Positions 24,113-36,070 of a stretch of 64,000 nt of DNA are shown here, piece after piece. Every line of letters begins with the position of its first letter. Positions within the stretch are counted from its first letter, which is position 1. The DNA is taken from positions 8,556,001-8,620,000 of the forward strand of contig OX485803.1 of NCBI GenBank assembly GCA_950295325.1, given 5' to 3'. The notes under the pieces were generated by a model that was not told where the DNA came from, ran no database searches, and saw only the letters and a list, made by a program, of their open reading frames with translations. Source of the stretch: Polytrichum commune. Taxonomy: Eukaryota > Streptophyta > Polytrichopsida > Polytrichales > Polytrichaceae. A program made the position numbers and the translations under genes.

Positions 24113-27100
24113 CAATGTTTTGAAAGCTTTTGATAAGGTGTGGTGTATCAAAGGTCTTATTGCCACTAGGAGTAATTCTATGGTTTCTTAAAAGAGTAGA
24201 TCCAAGACAGGTTTCTATCACCCAATGCCATGTGGATCCTTTGGACGAGTTTCCCCATGACCTTTTGTTTCCACATTACCTTTTACAGTTGGATCTTTTC
24301 AATATATACCCAATAGAAAAAACGTTTTAAAACATCACTTGACACATTGAATTTTTTTTATAGATCTACCAACATGATCGATTTACAATTCTTTCATTGA
24401 CACAAGATGTATTGCCTAGGTCTCATATGCTCGCAGTGACTCCACATCTAAAACTACCTAAATTTTCTTAATTTGGTCAATTCCATCATGGGTATGCCGA
24501 TAAAAACGCAAGTAGGACAACCTCGTCTGTATCATGCATCCTAAACTCATGCATGAAGCCAAATATCACCTAGAACCTCAAACTTTGACTGCAACTAAGT
24601 TACACCCACATCTGAAGCTGCATCTCCGAGAGGAAAACCTAACTTTTGTGCACGGAGATGGAAGTTAGTGAGTGGCAGTTGGGACACTCTTATGCAAACT
24701 TTTTCAGACAAATGTGATGATCTCTCGTACTTGAGGTCACAAGCCCGAGGACGAAGAAGAAGAAGATGATGATGAAGAAGAAGAAGAGATTCCAAAGGCG
24801 AGGCATCGGATATAACCCTTCCATTGCGGCCACGCATATATAACTAGCTCCCAATTGCCGTGGTCAATTGCGCCCAAAAACACAAACCCGAATATATATC
24901 ACTTGGCTCCAAGTTGTTGACACCAATTCCTTCTCACTCGGATAGCTCGTACGTGAGGAGGAGTAGTAGTATGCTTGATTACCTACTTGCTAACTTATTA
25001 GCCCTCTCGGCCCCTACACTACATACATCGGATTTGATTTAGTGTGGCCCACTAAATCATCATTCATCATCCACTCACATGTCGGGTGTTGGAGTCATTG
25101 CGAGTCGCGGTTAAGGTAGACGTGTCTTGGATGGATGTGGTTTTTTTGTTTCTTTCTCTCTACACCCACTTCTTGAAGGATATGAATATGGACACGCAAA
25201 TTGGTGCGAAATGATGAGCAAATCCAAACCATATCCGTAGCCATTCGCTGCATAGTTTTCGGGATTTGTATGAAAGGCTTATTCATGATCTGTATGAACG
25301 GAGATTCTTGTGCTCGTAAAGTGGTCGTGTAGGTTCTCCTGATCGTGCCTTGATCATGTCGACTGTTGAATCGAGAATTGTTTCCCTGTTTTGAGTATGT
25401 GGTCTAATCTCTTTTGACCCTTAAATGCTCATGCAACTCACTAGGTGGCAGTTGATGCGGATGGGAGGTATTTACTGGTATGGGTGGTGGCCACCACCGT
25501 GTGTGCCAAAATAACATATAAAAAGCTACATACTCCAAGCATGTAAGTTTTTTTTTGTTAGTATGGAATTGTTGTTTTGGGAGGCAATCCCATGAATTGC
25601 ACAAATGTGTTTGGAAACAATATGTTTCACATATGATGCCCGGTTTGGGTGGGGTTCTTTTCCCCTTAGGACAAGGTGAAGGGTTGTGCATGACTTGACT
25701 AGATAGACTTGAGAAAAATCTAGTGCACGTGTTGCTTGCTCCCTAGTGAAAGGGCGAATACCCAAAATATCCTAATGTGACCCTTTAACTTGCAGGTGAC
25801 AAACTTCACTAATTTTCATTATATAATTATTTATAATTATTTATATATTAATTTCTTGAGGATCATCTCATTTGTCAAGAACAAAATAAATTTATGGAAA
25901 ATTTTCCAGCTATCAAAAATTTGTGCCTTGACCAAAATGGTCATGAAATAAAAATAAATTATAGTTTTCTCTAATTGCCCCTCTGCTGAAGGCCATGTTC
26001 ACATCTAACCTACCAAATTTGGTCCCATTGACTTCAAATTTTCCCAACAAGAGTATATCATAATATTCTTTTGTTTTATAATTTGCTACACAATCACGGG
26101 TAGATCACTTAGTGCATTTTAAAAACGACGTGCGGCATAATATAGAGAGGATTAAAATCATTTGAAACAAAAATTATAAAGGAATTCCAAATAATGAAGG
26201 GGCCATTAAATGTAGACAATCCCATTATAAGTAAGTTAGATGCACATAAAAGGTGGGCCATTCTTTTTTTGTAAAATTAATATAGGGGCTGAAGATAAGG
26301 ATCTTAGAAGGTATGTTTAGTATGGTAATGACCGCTATGGTATTTGTGTTGGCATCTCCTATGTGTTTTCATCATAACAGTGTTTGCAATGATATTACTT
26401 TGCTATGGTCTCCTATGTGTTTTCATCATAACAGTGTTTGCAATGGTATAACTTTGCTATGGTCTCCTATGTGTTTTCTTCATAACTCTGTTTGCAATGG
26501 TATTATTGTTTGCACCCTTCTTTGTTTCCATGCTTTCCCTCAACACTCGTCAATTGCATTAGGAAGTAGATTAACTTTTATTACTTAAAAGGAATATAGA
26601 GTACAAAAAATTGTAGTGACTTGAACAATATAAGTAATGGAAGGGTGCAAACAAATGGGCCATTTTTTAAATTTAAGTAATTATAGGGAGGTTTTAATTC
26701 AACCCTTGAAGGTAAATAGCCCCAAAACAAACAAAAAAAACCCAGCCGCACGTGGTGCACAAAAATGCCTTAGAGTGATCTACCCGTGTACACAATACAA
26801 GTTTTTAGCACTACTGCTAGAAATGCCTGAAAATGGAATGTGAACGCTTAAACATTTAGGGGTTAGACACATGTCTTTTTGGTGCCAGTTCTTAGATTTA
26901 CACTTAACCAATTACCACTCAAATAATAGGTGCCTAGATTATTGCTACGTTGGATTTAGGCACGTCTACCTTAGAGAACATTCCATGGGTGCATGAGTAT
27001 GTATATGTATATGTATATGTATGTATGTATGTATAATGAGAGAATATGCTCCTTTAAACCAAATTATAACAGAAAATTTCGTATACAGGGGTGAGGCCAA

Positions 27101-27301
27101 GCCACTAAGAACTTGGAGGTTTATATATAAATTATATAATTCTTTTTGTATAATTTTATGGGATATTTTTCTTTTCTTTTTGTTGATTAGTAGGCATGGT
27201 TCTTTTCAAAAGATTGGGGATGGGTGGGATGGGGTTTGCACATAGGAAAAGGCTCAAACTTCAATGCCTTTAGCAACAACACAAGTGTTTGTATCAAATA
27301 A
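24113..27301. other. intergenic, repeats and microsatellites
   Basis: No gene is seen. 24755-24790 is a GAA/GAT-rich run. 24950-25080 resembles 32580-32670 (TTGATTACCTACTTGCTAAC, TTAGTGTGG(C/T)CCA). 25310-25400 resembles 38205-38310 (CTTGTGCTC, GTGGTCTAATCTCTTTT-like). A (TATG)n run lies at 26998-27035. A 54-bp minisatellite is listed separately. Confidence 0.5.
26355..26509. repeat. 54-bp tandem repeat, about 2.9 copies
   Basis: Units start at 26355, 26409 and 26463 with TCTCCTATGTGTTTTC. The first two differ by only a few bases. The period of 18 codons keeps an ORF open (26313-26588), but repetition rather than selection explains that. Confidence 0.85.
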
Positions 27302-27903
27302 GGGCCACTTCACACATGAGCCAAGAGCAGTGACCTTGTAATGGTGAGGACCCTTGACTCTCATCCAAAGGCCGTACCATGGGTGTTGGGAAAGCCATTT
27401 TATGTAGTCTTGGGCCCTCAAGCATAGTGTGAAGTGAGAATGAACCATGTTGCGGGACCATTGCATATTTTGTTGGCGGAAAAAGAGGGGAGGATTTGGC
27501 TTAATATAATATGTCTTCAAGTTTATCAATTTAAGATAATTATTTGGTGGTGTTTGTCTGTCCTGGAATATGTACTGGAATATATCATGGAATCTGCCAT
27601 GCAGTCTATCCTGAAATCTATCATGCTAGAAAAAATATTAAAAAAATCATGGTCTCCCAGAATTTGCGTCAAGCCTGCCTCTTGGAGGTGGGTCTGACGC
27701 AAATTATGGTAGACCATGCACCCTTATCCACAACCAACCATGTAGGACTCCATGTAGACTTTTCATCCACGAACTTGTCTTTGGACCTTTAGGCCTTCAC
27801 CTCCTAGTGTGAAGTGAACTTGGACGGTCTCCACCTTTTCGACCAATGAGAGCTCTTACATTGCCATGGTCAAGGGCCTTCAACCTTGTGTGTGAAGTGG
27901 CCC
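27302..27903. mobile_element. MITE-like element, ends GGGCCACTTCACACA / TGTGTGAAGTGGCCC
   Basis: The ends are 15-bp inverted repeats. The interior includes a palindromic stretch around CATGGTCTCCCAGAATTTGC and GCAAATTATGGTAGACCATG. A related, inverted copy lies at about 39.7-40.2 kb. The flanks (TAA before, CAA after) are only weakly compatible with a 3-bp target duplication. No coding region is present. Confidence 0.6.
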
Positions 27904-28842
27904 CAAGGATCCAATTTTTTCTTTCTTTTATATTTCTATTTTATATCATGCAAACAACCTCTTAGGTCGCTTTAATGTGGCTGCCCCCTATCCAAAATAT
28001 GGGAGTTGCCCTGGAGTTGCGACCCGAGGCCTAGAGGCCACTCTAATTAACATGGAACGTCTATGTACTAGTAGAAAACTATGTCCAAAAATATCGCAAC
28101 CGATATTGGTTGTGATTCTTTTGACCAGCCTGATGTGCAATCGATAAACGACTATAATTTTTTTTTCATTTTGCAATTGTAATTTGTTTAAACTTTGGGG
28201 TGTGCAATGTACCGTTGGAAATATTATTTTAAGACCTTCCCAACAGTGTGTTACACACCCTGTGGGAGTCCAAATTCGACGGAAAGACGGAAATACGGAA
28301 ATACGGATTCCATTTCCGTATTTTTCCTTGCTTATCTGAAGGTAATAGGGTCTTTTAGGTTAAAATTAATTGTACTAGGAAATAGAGTATTCTAACCCCG
28401 CCTTGTGCGATAAAACGACTTAAAATAAGTACTATGACCGGTCCGTCAAATAGGATGGGCGGACCATGTAATCATGATCCGAACCATTGGTCCGGACCAA
28501 GTAACGGACGCGCCAAGATTACCCAATGGCCCGGAAGTGGCGGTTATAACGGGTTTATGACGGTTGGGGGAAGACCGTCGGAAAACCGTTATAACCGTTT
28601 TCTGTTAACCCAAACGGTAACAGGGGAGGGTTATTTAGGAGTCCCTTCCTTCTCCTTCCCACTTTTTTCTGATTCACAAACGACGAAATTGCTGAGAGAA
28701 CGAGTGGTGAGGTTGTTGTCATTTCGAGCCGCCAGCAGTTGGATTGCTGGGACTCAACACTTTTCAGTCACGGGCAATTGGCTTGCCGGGACTCTGTAGC
28801 AGTTAGACGGAAGAGAGGGAATCCGGAAGGGAGAGAGAGAGT

Positions 28843-30942
28843 TTGCAAGCCGGAAAGCTAGAGAGGAAAATGCCGGAAGCACGGGAAGAGGATCAGCGGG
28901 AACCCATCCCGATTCCGCTGAAAGCCTTCACCCCTGCAATTCCGAGGGAGGATAGAGAGCTGCAAGAGCTCGCGGAGGATCTCCGGGTCATGGGTTGTGC
29001 GGGATTGCTCTCTAAACCCTGGAACCTCAGAGCGGAAGATACCCTTCGTGAGTTTAAGTTCGAGAGAGGCAATCAGTGGTTAGGCACAGAGAGGAGGGAT
29101 CCGGAAAATTGGACTCCGGATACCTGGAACAGGGTCTACGGGTTTCCCAGGGGGATTGCCGAAGGGTGGGCAGGCCGCCGCGACGGCCTGTTCGCCGGAA
29201 AGTTCAGAGGGGACGCGGATCCAAAGGACGGATTCCACCCTGGGAACTGCCGGAATATTAGGGAGCGGAGAGTGTTAGAGTTTCTCCTGCCCATTCTCAA
29301 CCCGGACAAGCCGAAGCGGATTAGCCTCACCATGGCTAATACGCTGTTTGGTGCAATGTCCGGAGTCCGACCGGTGAACTGGGGCCTTATCATCCAGGAG
29401 ATAGTCGGACGGGCCCTCCTCCACATCGGCCGGAAACCCTCCTTCCTCTCCCCCTTCATTTTGCACCTCTACCAACACTTCGACTGCATCTTGGCGGAGG
29501 AAGAGGACCTGCTAACGATAGCGGCGGACGAGGTCGCCTACAAGCTTCTTCCGGAAGCCGGAGACGTCGAGACGGAGACCTCCAGCGACCCCATTCTTCC
29601 GGAAGCACCCCCCTCGTCACCCGGAAGCCCGCCGCCAACCGTCTCGAGGCCACTCTCTCCCCCTCCTCCTCACCATCATCCGGAAGCCGGACCCAGCCGG
29701 GAGACCACATGGCGAAATGTGGACCTATCAGCTTGGGACTTTCCGGAAAATCCCTTCAAGCGGATGCAGGAGGGGATGGAGGACCTGCAAACCCATTACT
29801 TCCGGCTGGAGCACATCGTCCGAGGGGCGAACCAGGCTCTGGACGACTGCGGGCCCGGAAATATTCTTCGGGAGTTGGCAAAGAGGGCGGACCGGAAGGA
29901 GCTGGAGCAGGCCAAGACGGAGAACGCTCACCTCACCGCGCAGGTAGCGGCCATGACTCAGGAGCTGAGTCAGAAGAGCGAAGAGATCCGGAAGTACCAC
30001 GCGGAGCAGGCAGTGCTCTTCAGCCGGATCCGGGAGTTGGTGGGGCATCCGGCGGAGATCGTCAACAAGGCGCACCTCTACGACCGGATGATGGAGTCCG
30101 GAGAGCCCGCTTCCGCCAGGCAGATCCTTCCCATCCTCGTGAAGTACTCACGGACGATGAAGGATCTCCTGGCGGAAATCCAGAGGGTGGTCCCACCAAG
30201 CGGAACACCCCGGCGGGTACTCTATCCGGGCCCGCCTGGGTCACCAACCGGAACTCTCTATGAGGTAGTTGATGAAGTGGCCCTAGTGCAGAATCCGCCG
30301 ACATCTGCAGGACCCAGCCAGCAGGGAGGCGGCTCGCAGCCGGCTAGTTCCGGGAGGGTTCCGGAACAGGCCCGTTCTCCCCAGGTGAGGAGGAAGAGTA
30401 CCGGGTCGGTCCGATCCAGGAGAGGCCAGTCCCCGGTTCCGCGAAACTCGGATCGATCCCGGACTCCGGATAGGGCTAGGACGCCGATCCGGCACCAGAC
30501 TTCTGATCAGGAGGCAACTCCGAGTAGGGGCAAGGCCCCTATGACCCGCGCCTCGCCATCGTCTCCGCAGGACTGCCAAATGGTCAGTCCCTTTCCTCCG
30601 CCACCCTCAAGGGCGGCCTCCAACAGGGATCCGCGGACGGCTTCGATCTCGGGCGGACGGAATCCGGAGCAGGGCACCGGAAGCGATCCTTCTCCGATCC
30701 GGAGCCTCCGGATGGGGGCAGTTTCCGGAACCCCATGGACAGTCTCTGGAACACCAGGGACCGGAACACCACGGACCGAGAGAGCAGCGGATTCGGAGGA
30801 CGACGTTGCCCCGTCTCCGAACATGAGAAGGATGCTCACGCGGCTGCAGAAGGCATCGCCGGGAGGGGGCTCATCCGCCGTCAGCGGGTTAGGCAGTCAC
30901 TCAAAGGAGGGATTGGCTCCGAAGAAGCACCGCTCTTCTTAG
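28843..30942 (+). CDS. 699-aa uncharacterised, transposon-associated protein (possible plant Transposase_32-like N-domain)
   Basis: The function is unknown. Residues about 40-220 form one conserved-looking globular region (GLLSKPWNLRAEDTLREF, TWNRVYGFPRGIAEGW, FLLPILNPDKPKRIS, VNWGLIIQEIVGRAL, FLSPFILHLYQHFDCI). Its layout resembles the putative plant transposon protein (Transposase_32) domain found in many plant repeats; this is pattern resemblance, not a search result. A Pro-rich linker follows (PEAPPSSPGSPPPTVSRP). Next comes a long helix likely to be a coiled coil (DRKELEQAKTENAHLTAQVA). The C-terminal 250 residues are Ser/Pro/Arg-rich and probably disordered, ending APKKHRSS. The second Met (MPEAREED) is an alternative start. 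Codons are GC-rich with frequent CCGGA. No frameshift is present, so it may still be expressed. Confidence 0.55.
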   Translation: MQAGKLERKMPEAREEDQREPIPIPLKAFTPAIPREDRELQELAEDLRVMGCAGLLSKPWNLRAEDTLREFKFERGNQWLGTERRDPENWTPDTWNRVYGFPRGIAEGWAGRRDGLFAGKFRGDADPKDGFHPGNCRNIRERRVLEFLLPILNPDKPKRISLTMANTLFGAMSGVRPVNWGLIIQEIVGRALLHIGRKPSFLSPFILHLYQHFDCILAEEEDLLTIAADEVAYKLLPEAGDVETETSSDPILPEAPPSSPGSPPPTVSRPLSPPPPHHHPEAGPSRETTWRNVDLSAWDFPENPFKRMQEGMEDLQTHYFRLEHIVRGANQALDDCGPGNILRELAKRADRKELEQAKTENAHLTAQVAAMTQELSQKSEEIRKYHAEQAVLFSRIRELVGHPAEIVNKAHLYDRMMESGEPASARQILPILVKYSRTMKDLLAEIQRVVPPSGTPRRVLYPGPPGSPTGTLYEVVDEVALVQNPPTSAGPSQQGGGSQPASSGRVPEQARSPQVRRKSTGSVRSRRGQSPVPRNSDRSRTPDRARTPIRHQTSDQEATPSRGKAPMTRASPSSPQDCQMVSPFPPPPSRAASNRDPRTASISGGRNPEQGTGSDPSPIRSLRMGAVSGTPWTVSGTPGTGTPRTERAADSEDDVAPSPNMRRMLTRLQKASPGGGSSAVSGLGSHSKEGLAPKKHRSS

Positions 30943-32327
30943 TAGAGGAGAATAGCTAGTTTAGTTAGGCAGAATGGAGGTAGGCAGGTAGGACTTAGGA
31001 GTTTTTGAAGATGAGTAATAAAATTTTCCCTTGGGAGTGTCAGCGGAAAACCCGGATCTTGATCCGGGAAATCCGGGAGACCGGGTGTAGTTAGGGTTTT
31101 TCTTGGCGGCGGCCGCTTGGGCCGCCGCCCTCAGTTTAGGGATTTTGAGCCTCTACTTAAGGCTGAATAAGGAGCTTGAGAAGGGTTCCTTCTCCATTGT
31201 TGTATTGTGATTTCTCCTACTCCGAATAAATGCCTTTGCTTCTCACTCCTTGACTTCTCTTTATTGATGTTTGTGTGAATGATCCGGGGAGTGTTAGCGG
31301 AGGAGAGAGAGAAAGCATGAGGGATAGGAGTTCCGGATAGGACATGAGAGAAGAGACCCGGATCAGATCCGGTTATTGCCTTGTAGATCCTCTCTGAGTG
31401 TAGTGGGAGGGAAACCTCACTAATCCGGTGGGTTGGGTAACGTCTAGGTGGGATAGCCGTTGGGAAGATTGGGTGAGATCCGGAAGGGATTCGGACTTAC
31501 GCCAATCTGATCTTCTGAAGAGGTCCCACCGCCCTTAGACGGACCTATCCGGATGGTGGTACGGATCGCCCAGTTAGCTCAGATTGAATAGAATCCAAGG
31601 TAGAGGTAGCCGGACAGATCCGTCGGAAGGAGAAGGGAAGGTCCGGATCAGTAAGGATTCCGGATTGGAGGCCACCTCCGGAGTGCAGTAGGAAGAGATC
31701 CTCATTGTTCCGGATGCCTGGGTAACGTCCATGTGAGATAGCCGTCGTTAGGACTGGGTAAGATCCTGAAGGTGCCGGACTTACGCCATCCGACCTTCTG
31801 AAGAGGTCTCACAGTCTTTGGACGGGGTAATCCGGAAAGTGGTACGGGTCACCCCCCTCACCCCGTCGAGTCAGATCTCCGGTCGGAATCCGGACTCCTC
31901 TGGTCACTATGGTCCCAAGAAACAATCCAGATCTCTCTGAGTGACCTGCCAAGACGGACCTGATCAATCCGGATTGGTTGTGAGGGAGTTTCCGGATTTC
32001 AATCTTATCAAGGACGTCTTCACCGGAAGAAACCACCTATTCTAGAGGGTAGACGTAAAGGAGTGGGTAAATATTATAATGAGGACCTAGAGATACCATC
32101 CGGAAAGGCACACTCCGGAAAAAGGCTAAGAGTGTCCCCAAAGACCAAATATCCGGAAATTAGGGTTTCCGGAAATTTGGCTAAGGAAGAGGAAATAAGC
32201 AGGTACGGAGGGTTCTAGACCTCCTACACTTCACAGAATCCCTGGACGATACTAGGGTCATCCGGACAAACCCGGATTAGGCACTTAAACATGCCAATCC
32301 GGATAAGTTGGTGTTCGCGTGTTCCCA
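30943..32327. other. CCGG-dense 3' non-coding part of the unit
   Basis: It contains possible polyadenylation signals (AATAAAATTTTCCC near 31018; CCGAATAAATGCC near 31222) consistent with the end of the ORF's transcript. A self-complementary GGCGGCGGCCGCTTGGGCCG lies near 31105. Two diverged copies of a 180-190 bp segment lie at 31413-31595 and 31697-31890. From 31261 to 32310 about 26 CCGG tetramers were counted by eye. No further ORF is supported. Confidence 0.6.
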
Positions 32328-32467
32328 CACACCCCGAGTTCTTTAAATTCCAGTCGTTAAACCAAAAAAACAAATATGCAATCATTTAGCGACTTCAAAT
32401 CAGGTTGTTCAAATGAACCGCAGCCGACTTTGGTTGCGGTACTTTTTGACATAGTTTTCTTCTACTA

Positions 32468-34382
32468 AATGTAGAATGCTACACCAATTCATATATACGT
32501 AATGTAGTATGCCAATCCCGTAGAGGTTCATGATATGCACACACGTAGCATGGGTTCTTAACAGCTACAAGCATATTGCTCGTGCGTAAGTAGATTTGAT
32601 TACCTACTTGCTAACATAGCTCTTTTATGCCTACACTAACCATTTAGTTTAGTGTGGTCCATACTACTCACCAACATTGAACCCACTTAACCGATCTTGT
32701 AATCTTTGGACGGCTCGTGGGTGGTAACTAGAGAAGGTGGCAAGGAATTTTTGATGCTACATGACATGTCATGAAGGCCATTCTATTTTAACAAGGCACG
32801 TCAACTTTAATGCCAAACTAAATCGGTATATATGTACGGTGATGCCCCATAGAGGTTAACGACGTGCAAAGAGGTGGCATGGGCCGTAAAGGACTCTCCT
32901 TTGAAAAGCATATGGTGCGCTAACTTGAAGCAAGGCCAACCGATCCTCAACATTGACCTCTCAAACCCTAGATTTTGGCTAATGATACATGGTGAGGTCA
33001 ACACGTGGCTTTCCGTGGTTGTTCTTAGATCCACACCCAATACATAATTACTCAAATATGGTTGTTTGACTAGGAAACGTAATCTATTTTACATAGCTCA
33101 CCTCATTAATATCTTCCCTTCTAGTCTTCCACAAGCAATTCCAAGTACATGTTGGATTTGAGATTGTCCACCACCTTAATATCAAGCTCCCACATGTTGG
33201 TTTGGGTCATCGAATCATAAAATTTTGATCCCTTATGACTTTGCATATGGAAACCAATAAAGACATATTTTTGTGCGCTGGAATTCCATGTCAATTGCTA
33301 ACAAAATATTTCAATAACAATATATATTCTAACAATGTATTTTTATGCTCAACGCTTAACCCCTCGACGGACTTGGACATTTAGAAGTGAAAATGGTTCA
33401 ACTCAATGACCTAGGTTTAGGAATTTCGCGAAGGAGATCGACACACCTATAGTAAATTGTAAATATGCGAGTAGTTAAAAGCAAGTAAATGATTTAAGAT
33501 TCGAGTTATTCCACAAAATATCACTCGTTTATACCGAGCTCGTACGTGTTCACCTGTGCCGGTTTGGGTACGGGTTAAAGTGTTGGGTTTAGCACATGAG
33601 ATTACTCAAGGGCACCTGAGTGGTCCCTTTTTCTACATCATCAAGGGGGATATCGGGGTACCTGAGAAATATCTGGTTTTATTCCGTGCGGCGTTGCTTA
33701 CATGGCATAGTAATTGACAACAACAAGAAGTATGCGGGTCTTGATGGCACGCTACTGAGTCACACCAGCCGACATGAGCTGGCCTGCATCATTTTCTATA
33801 AAACATAAAAAGTACACCTCCGACAAGCAGGCCCTCGGCAATGTCCACATGGCTGAACCATCTTTGTAGAGTGAATAGTACTCAAACTAAATACTATTCA
33901 TTTTGCAAGAGTGGCCCAACATAAAGGGGCAGCGATCCATACGCAATTCCCGTGATGCCAACACCCTAGTGCCGAGAATGTTAGGCACCATTGACTGTAT
34001 TGGACAAGCCCGAATTGGGGCAAGTAATAAACATTCTCCCATGTTGATGGTGCACATGGTCGGTCTTTGAGCTTTCTATTTATTTTGTTGACGTTTATTC
34101 CTTAGTCTCAATTTTCCCTCAAATTAAAACAAACAACTCTTTTGTCTTTGCTACCACTTACTAAGGCCGTTCGTACACAGGACAGTAGTACGACGGTTGA
34201 ATGTCTTTGAATTGGTGGCCACTGTCAATAATAGAGATTCCAGGTGTTTGGATATTTGTAAGTTAGTGACAGTCGGGACATGTTGTCACTGCAGGGAGAG
34301 AGAGAGGCGTCACTTCATTTACTTACATATACAGTGATTGTAAGTAAGTTTATTGTACCCCATCTGGGCCACTACTGCACAC
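32468..34382. other. intergenic, no gene seen
   Basis: AT-rich DNA. 32580-32670 is a copy of the short dispersed repeat seen at 24.95 kb. Short ORFs lack motifs. Confidence 0.5.
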
Positions 34383-36070
34383 CGTTTGTGGTATTTAGTG
34401 TCATCCACACTATTTGCGAAGGGCCTAAACTGGATGTGGAGAGGTCGCCCTGGGTTAGATCGCATCTTCATTTGGTTGGGCCCCACTCCTCCCATGTCCC
34501 CTTCATTGCCCGGTCTATCCTGCCCGCACCTGCGTGGGAACTCATCATCGTTGGGAACCAATGTCATAATACCTAGTCACTTAAGTCATTAAGCTCCTTT
34601 GGCATGTGAAGGAGCTTCATCAATCAACTTGGGAATAATGAAAGTGATGTCAGTTCGAATATTTGTAATTTTGACCCGGTATTGTCACATTGGTTCCCAA
34701 CGAGAGAGAGTTCCCATGCACTTGCGGGTAGGAAGACTGGGTAGTGAAGGAGGCGTGGGAGAGGTGCGGCCGAGCCAAATGAAGATGTGATTTAGCCTTG
34801 GGCCCAGAGGTCTCAAAGTGTCACGTCCGCCAATTGTCAATACAGTACTATTCGTCAACATAAGTCACTTTATTGAGTGAAATTGTAATTACACTTTGAC
34901 ATTCAGTGTAGCACATTGACATACCTGAGATGATGGTTTTGCGTTATAATATGCATAGGGAGGGTATTATTGAGCATACTAACATAACATAGCTTAGCTA
35001 ATGAGTTGTGTTCACATGCCATGCCTTCGGATTCAATCTGAAGCACTAAAATTCCAGCATCCGGAGGCTTTATTCTCGAATCTACTACGTGCTCCATGAA
35101 CACTACTCGTCAAATGAGTAATGTTATGAATGGCAAGTGTCATGTGATTACGTTTTAGTATGCAAGAGGAAGGTATTCTTGAGCATACTAGTGCCAATCA
35201 TCATTTGTGTATATTTAGTCAACTTGTAGACAATTGTGTAACATAGGCATACACCTCATAACACTTTTGAACATGCTCATGCCAAGATATTAGTACGAAG
35301 TTGTTAATCGTTAGCGTAACATAATCATAATGATGAAGTTGTTAATCATAAAGTGACATTAATGATGACACTTCATTACAAAACTATTAACATGGAGAGT
35401 ATACCAAACTAAAAGTGGATGAACTAAAAGTAAGTTGGGATGACAATAATTCTAGATTATTCATAAGAAGTGTCATTAGAAAAGTTACCATAGTGACATA
35501 CAATACCATATGAGTCATGACATTAAACACAATATTTAGTATAGTACATTGTTGATGGCATTTAGTTTCAGATGCGTAATAGCGTCACTTACCCTATTTT
35601 GAGATGCACGCTAAGTTACACTAATGACCAACAACTTCATCATTAGTGTCACCTGTCTTGGCGTTTAGGTGCTTTTACTAACATCTTGGCATGAGTATGT
35701 TCAAATGTGTGATGAGGTATATGCCTATCTAACACAACAATCTACAAGTTGACTAAAATGTACACAAAGGGCACTTGACATGAGCATGTTCACCAATATC
35801 TTAAAACGTAATCACATGACATTTGCCATTAGTAAGCCCAATAATATCCTCCCCCTGCATACTAAAACACAAGACTATCATCTCAAGTATCCCAACATGC
35901 CATGCTAAATGTCATAAATGTACGTAAACTTTTTACCCACAAACAGGACTTACGTTGAAGAACACTGTCATATTGGCAATCAACGGACGTGACACTCTGA
36001 GACCTCTGGGCACCTGGGTGAGGCCCTTTGCAAATAGCGTACGTGACACTAAAGACCATAAATGGTGTAG
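34383..36070. mobile_element. longer TTTAGTGT-ended non-autonomous element (copy B)
   Basis: The left end GTGGTATTTAGTGTCATC...TTTGCGAAGGGCC and the right end GGCCCTTTGCAAATAGCG...GTGACACTAAAGACCAT are inverted over about 40 bp. The right third is colinear with copy A (11.25-11.65 kb): TGCGTAATAGCGTCACTTAC, CCCCCTGCATACTAAAA and ATCTCAAGTATCCC. Inverted arms at 34465-34790 are listed separately. Non-coding. Confidence 0.65.
34465..34790. repeat. foldback segment inside copy B
   Basis: The left arm CTTCATTTGGTTGGGCCCCA and GGGAACCAATGT pair with the right arm ACATTGGTTCCC and GCGGCCGAGCCAAATGAAG. The arms are imperfect and about 120 bp each. It sits in an element whose sister copy (11.2 kb) carries a different foldback. 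Confidence 0.6.

Larger units (their letters stand above)
28069..32467. mobile_element. 4.4-kb CCGG-rich unit with about 138-bp terminal inverted repeats
   Basis: The left repeat (28069-28204) starts TAGTAGAAAACTATGTCC. The right repeat (32328-32467), read on the other strand, starts TAGTAGAAGAAAACTATGTC. The two stay alignable through ATCGCAACC/ACCGCAACC, TTTTGACCAGCCTGAT / TTTGAACAACCTGAT, TTTAAA and GGGGTGTG. Between them lie a GC-rich 699-codon ORF and CCGG-dense non-coding DNA unlike the AT-rich surroundings. Long terminal inverted repeats suggest a DNA transposon of the MULE or foldback kind, but no DDE transposase is visible and no convincing target duplication was found. The alternative is that the coding unit inserted into the loop of an older foldback element. 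Confidence 0.6.

Noticed and set aside
26313-26588. 91-codon ORF
   Set aside because: Kept open only by a 54-bp tandem repeat whose length is a multiple of three.
28434-28799. 121-codon ORF before the 699-aa ORF
   Set aside because: Composition follows the CCGG-rich unit and no motif is visible; probably promoter/leader of the large ORF.
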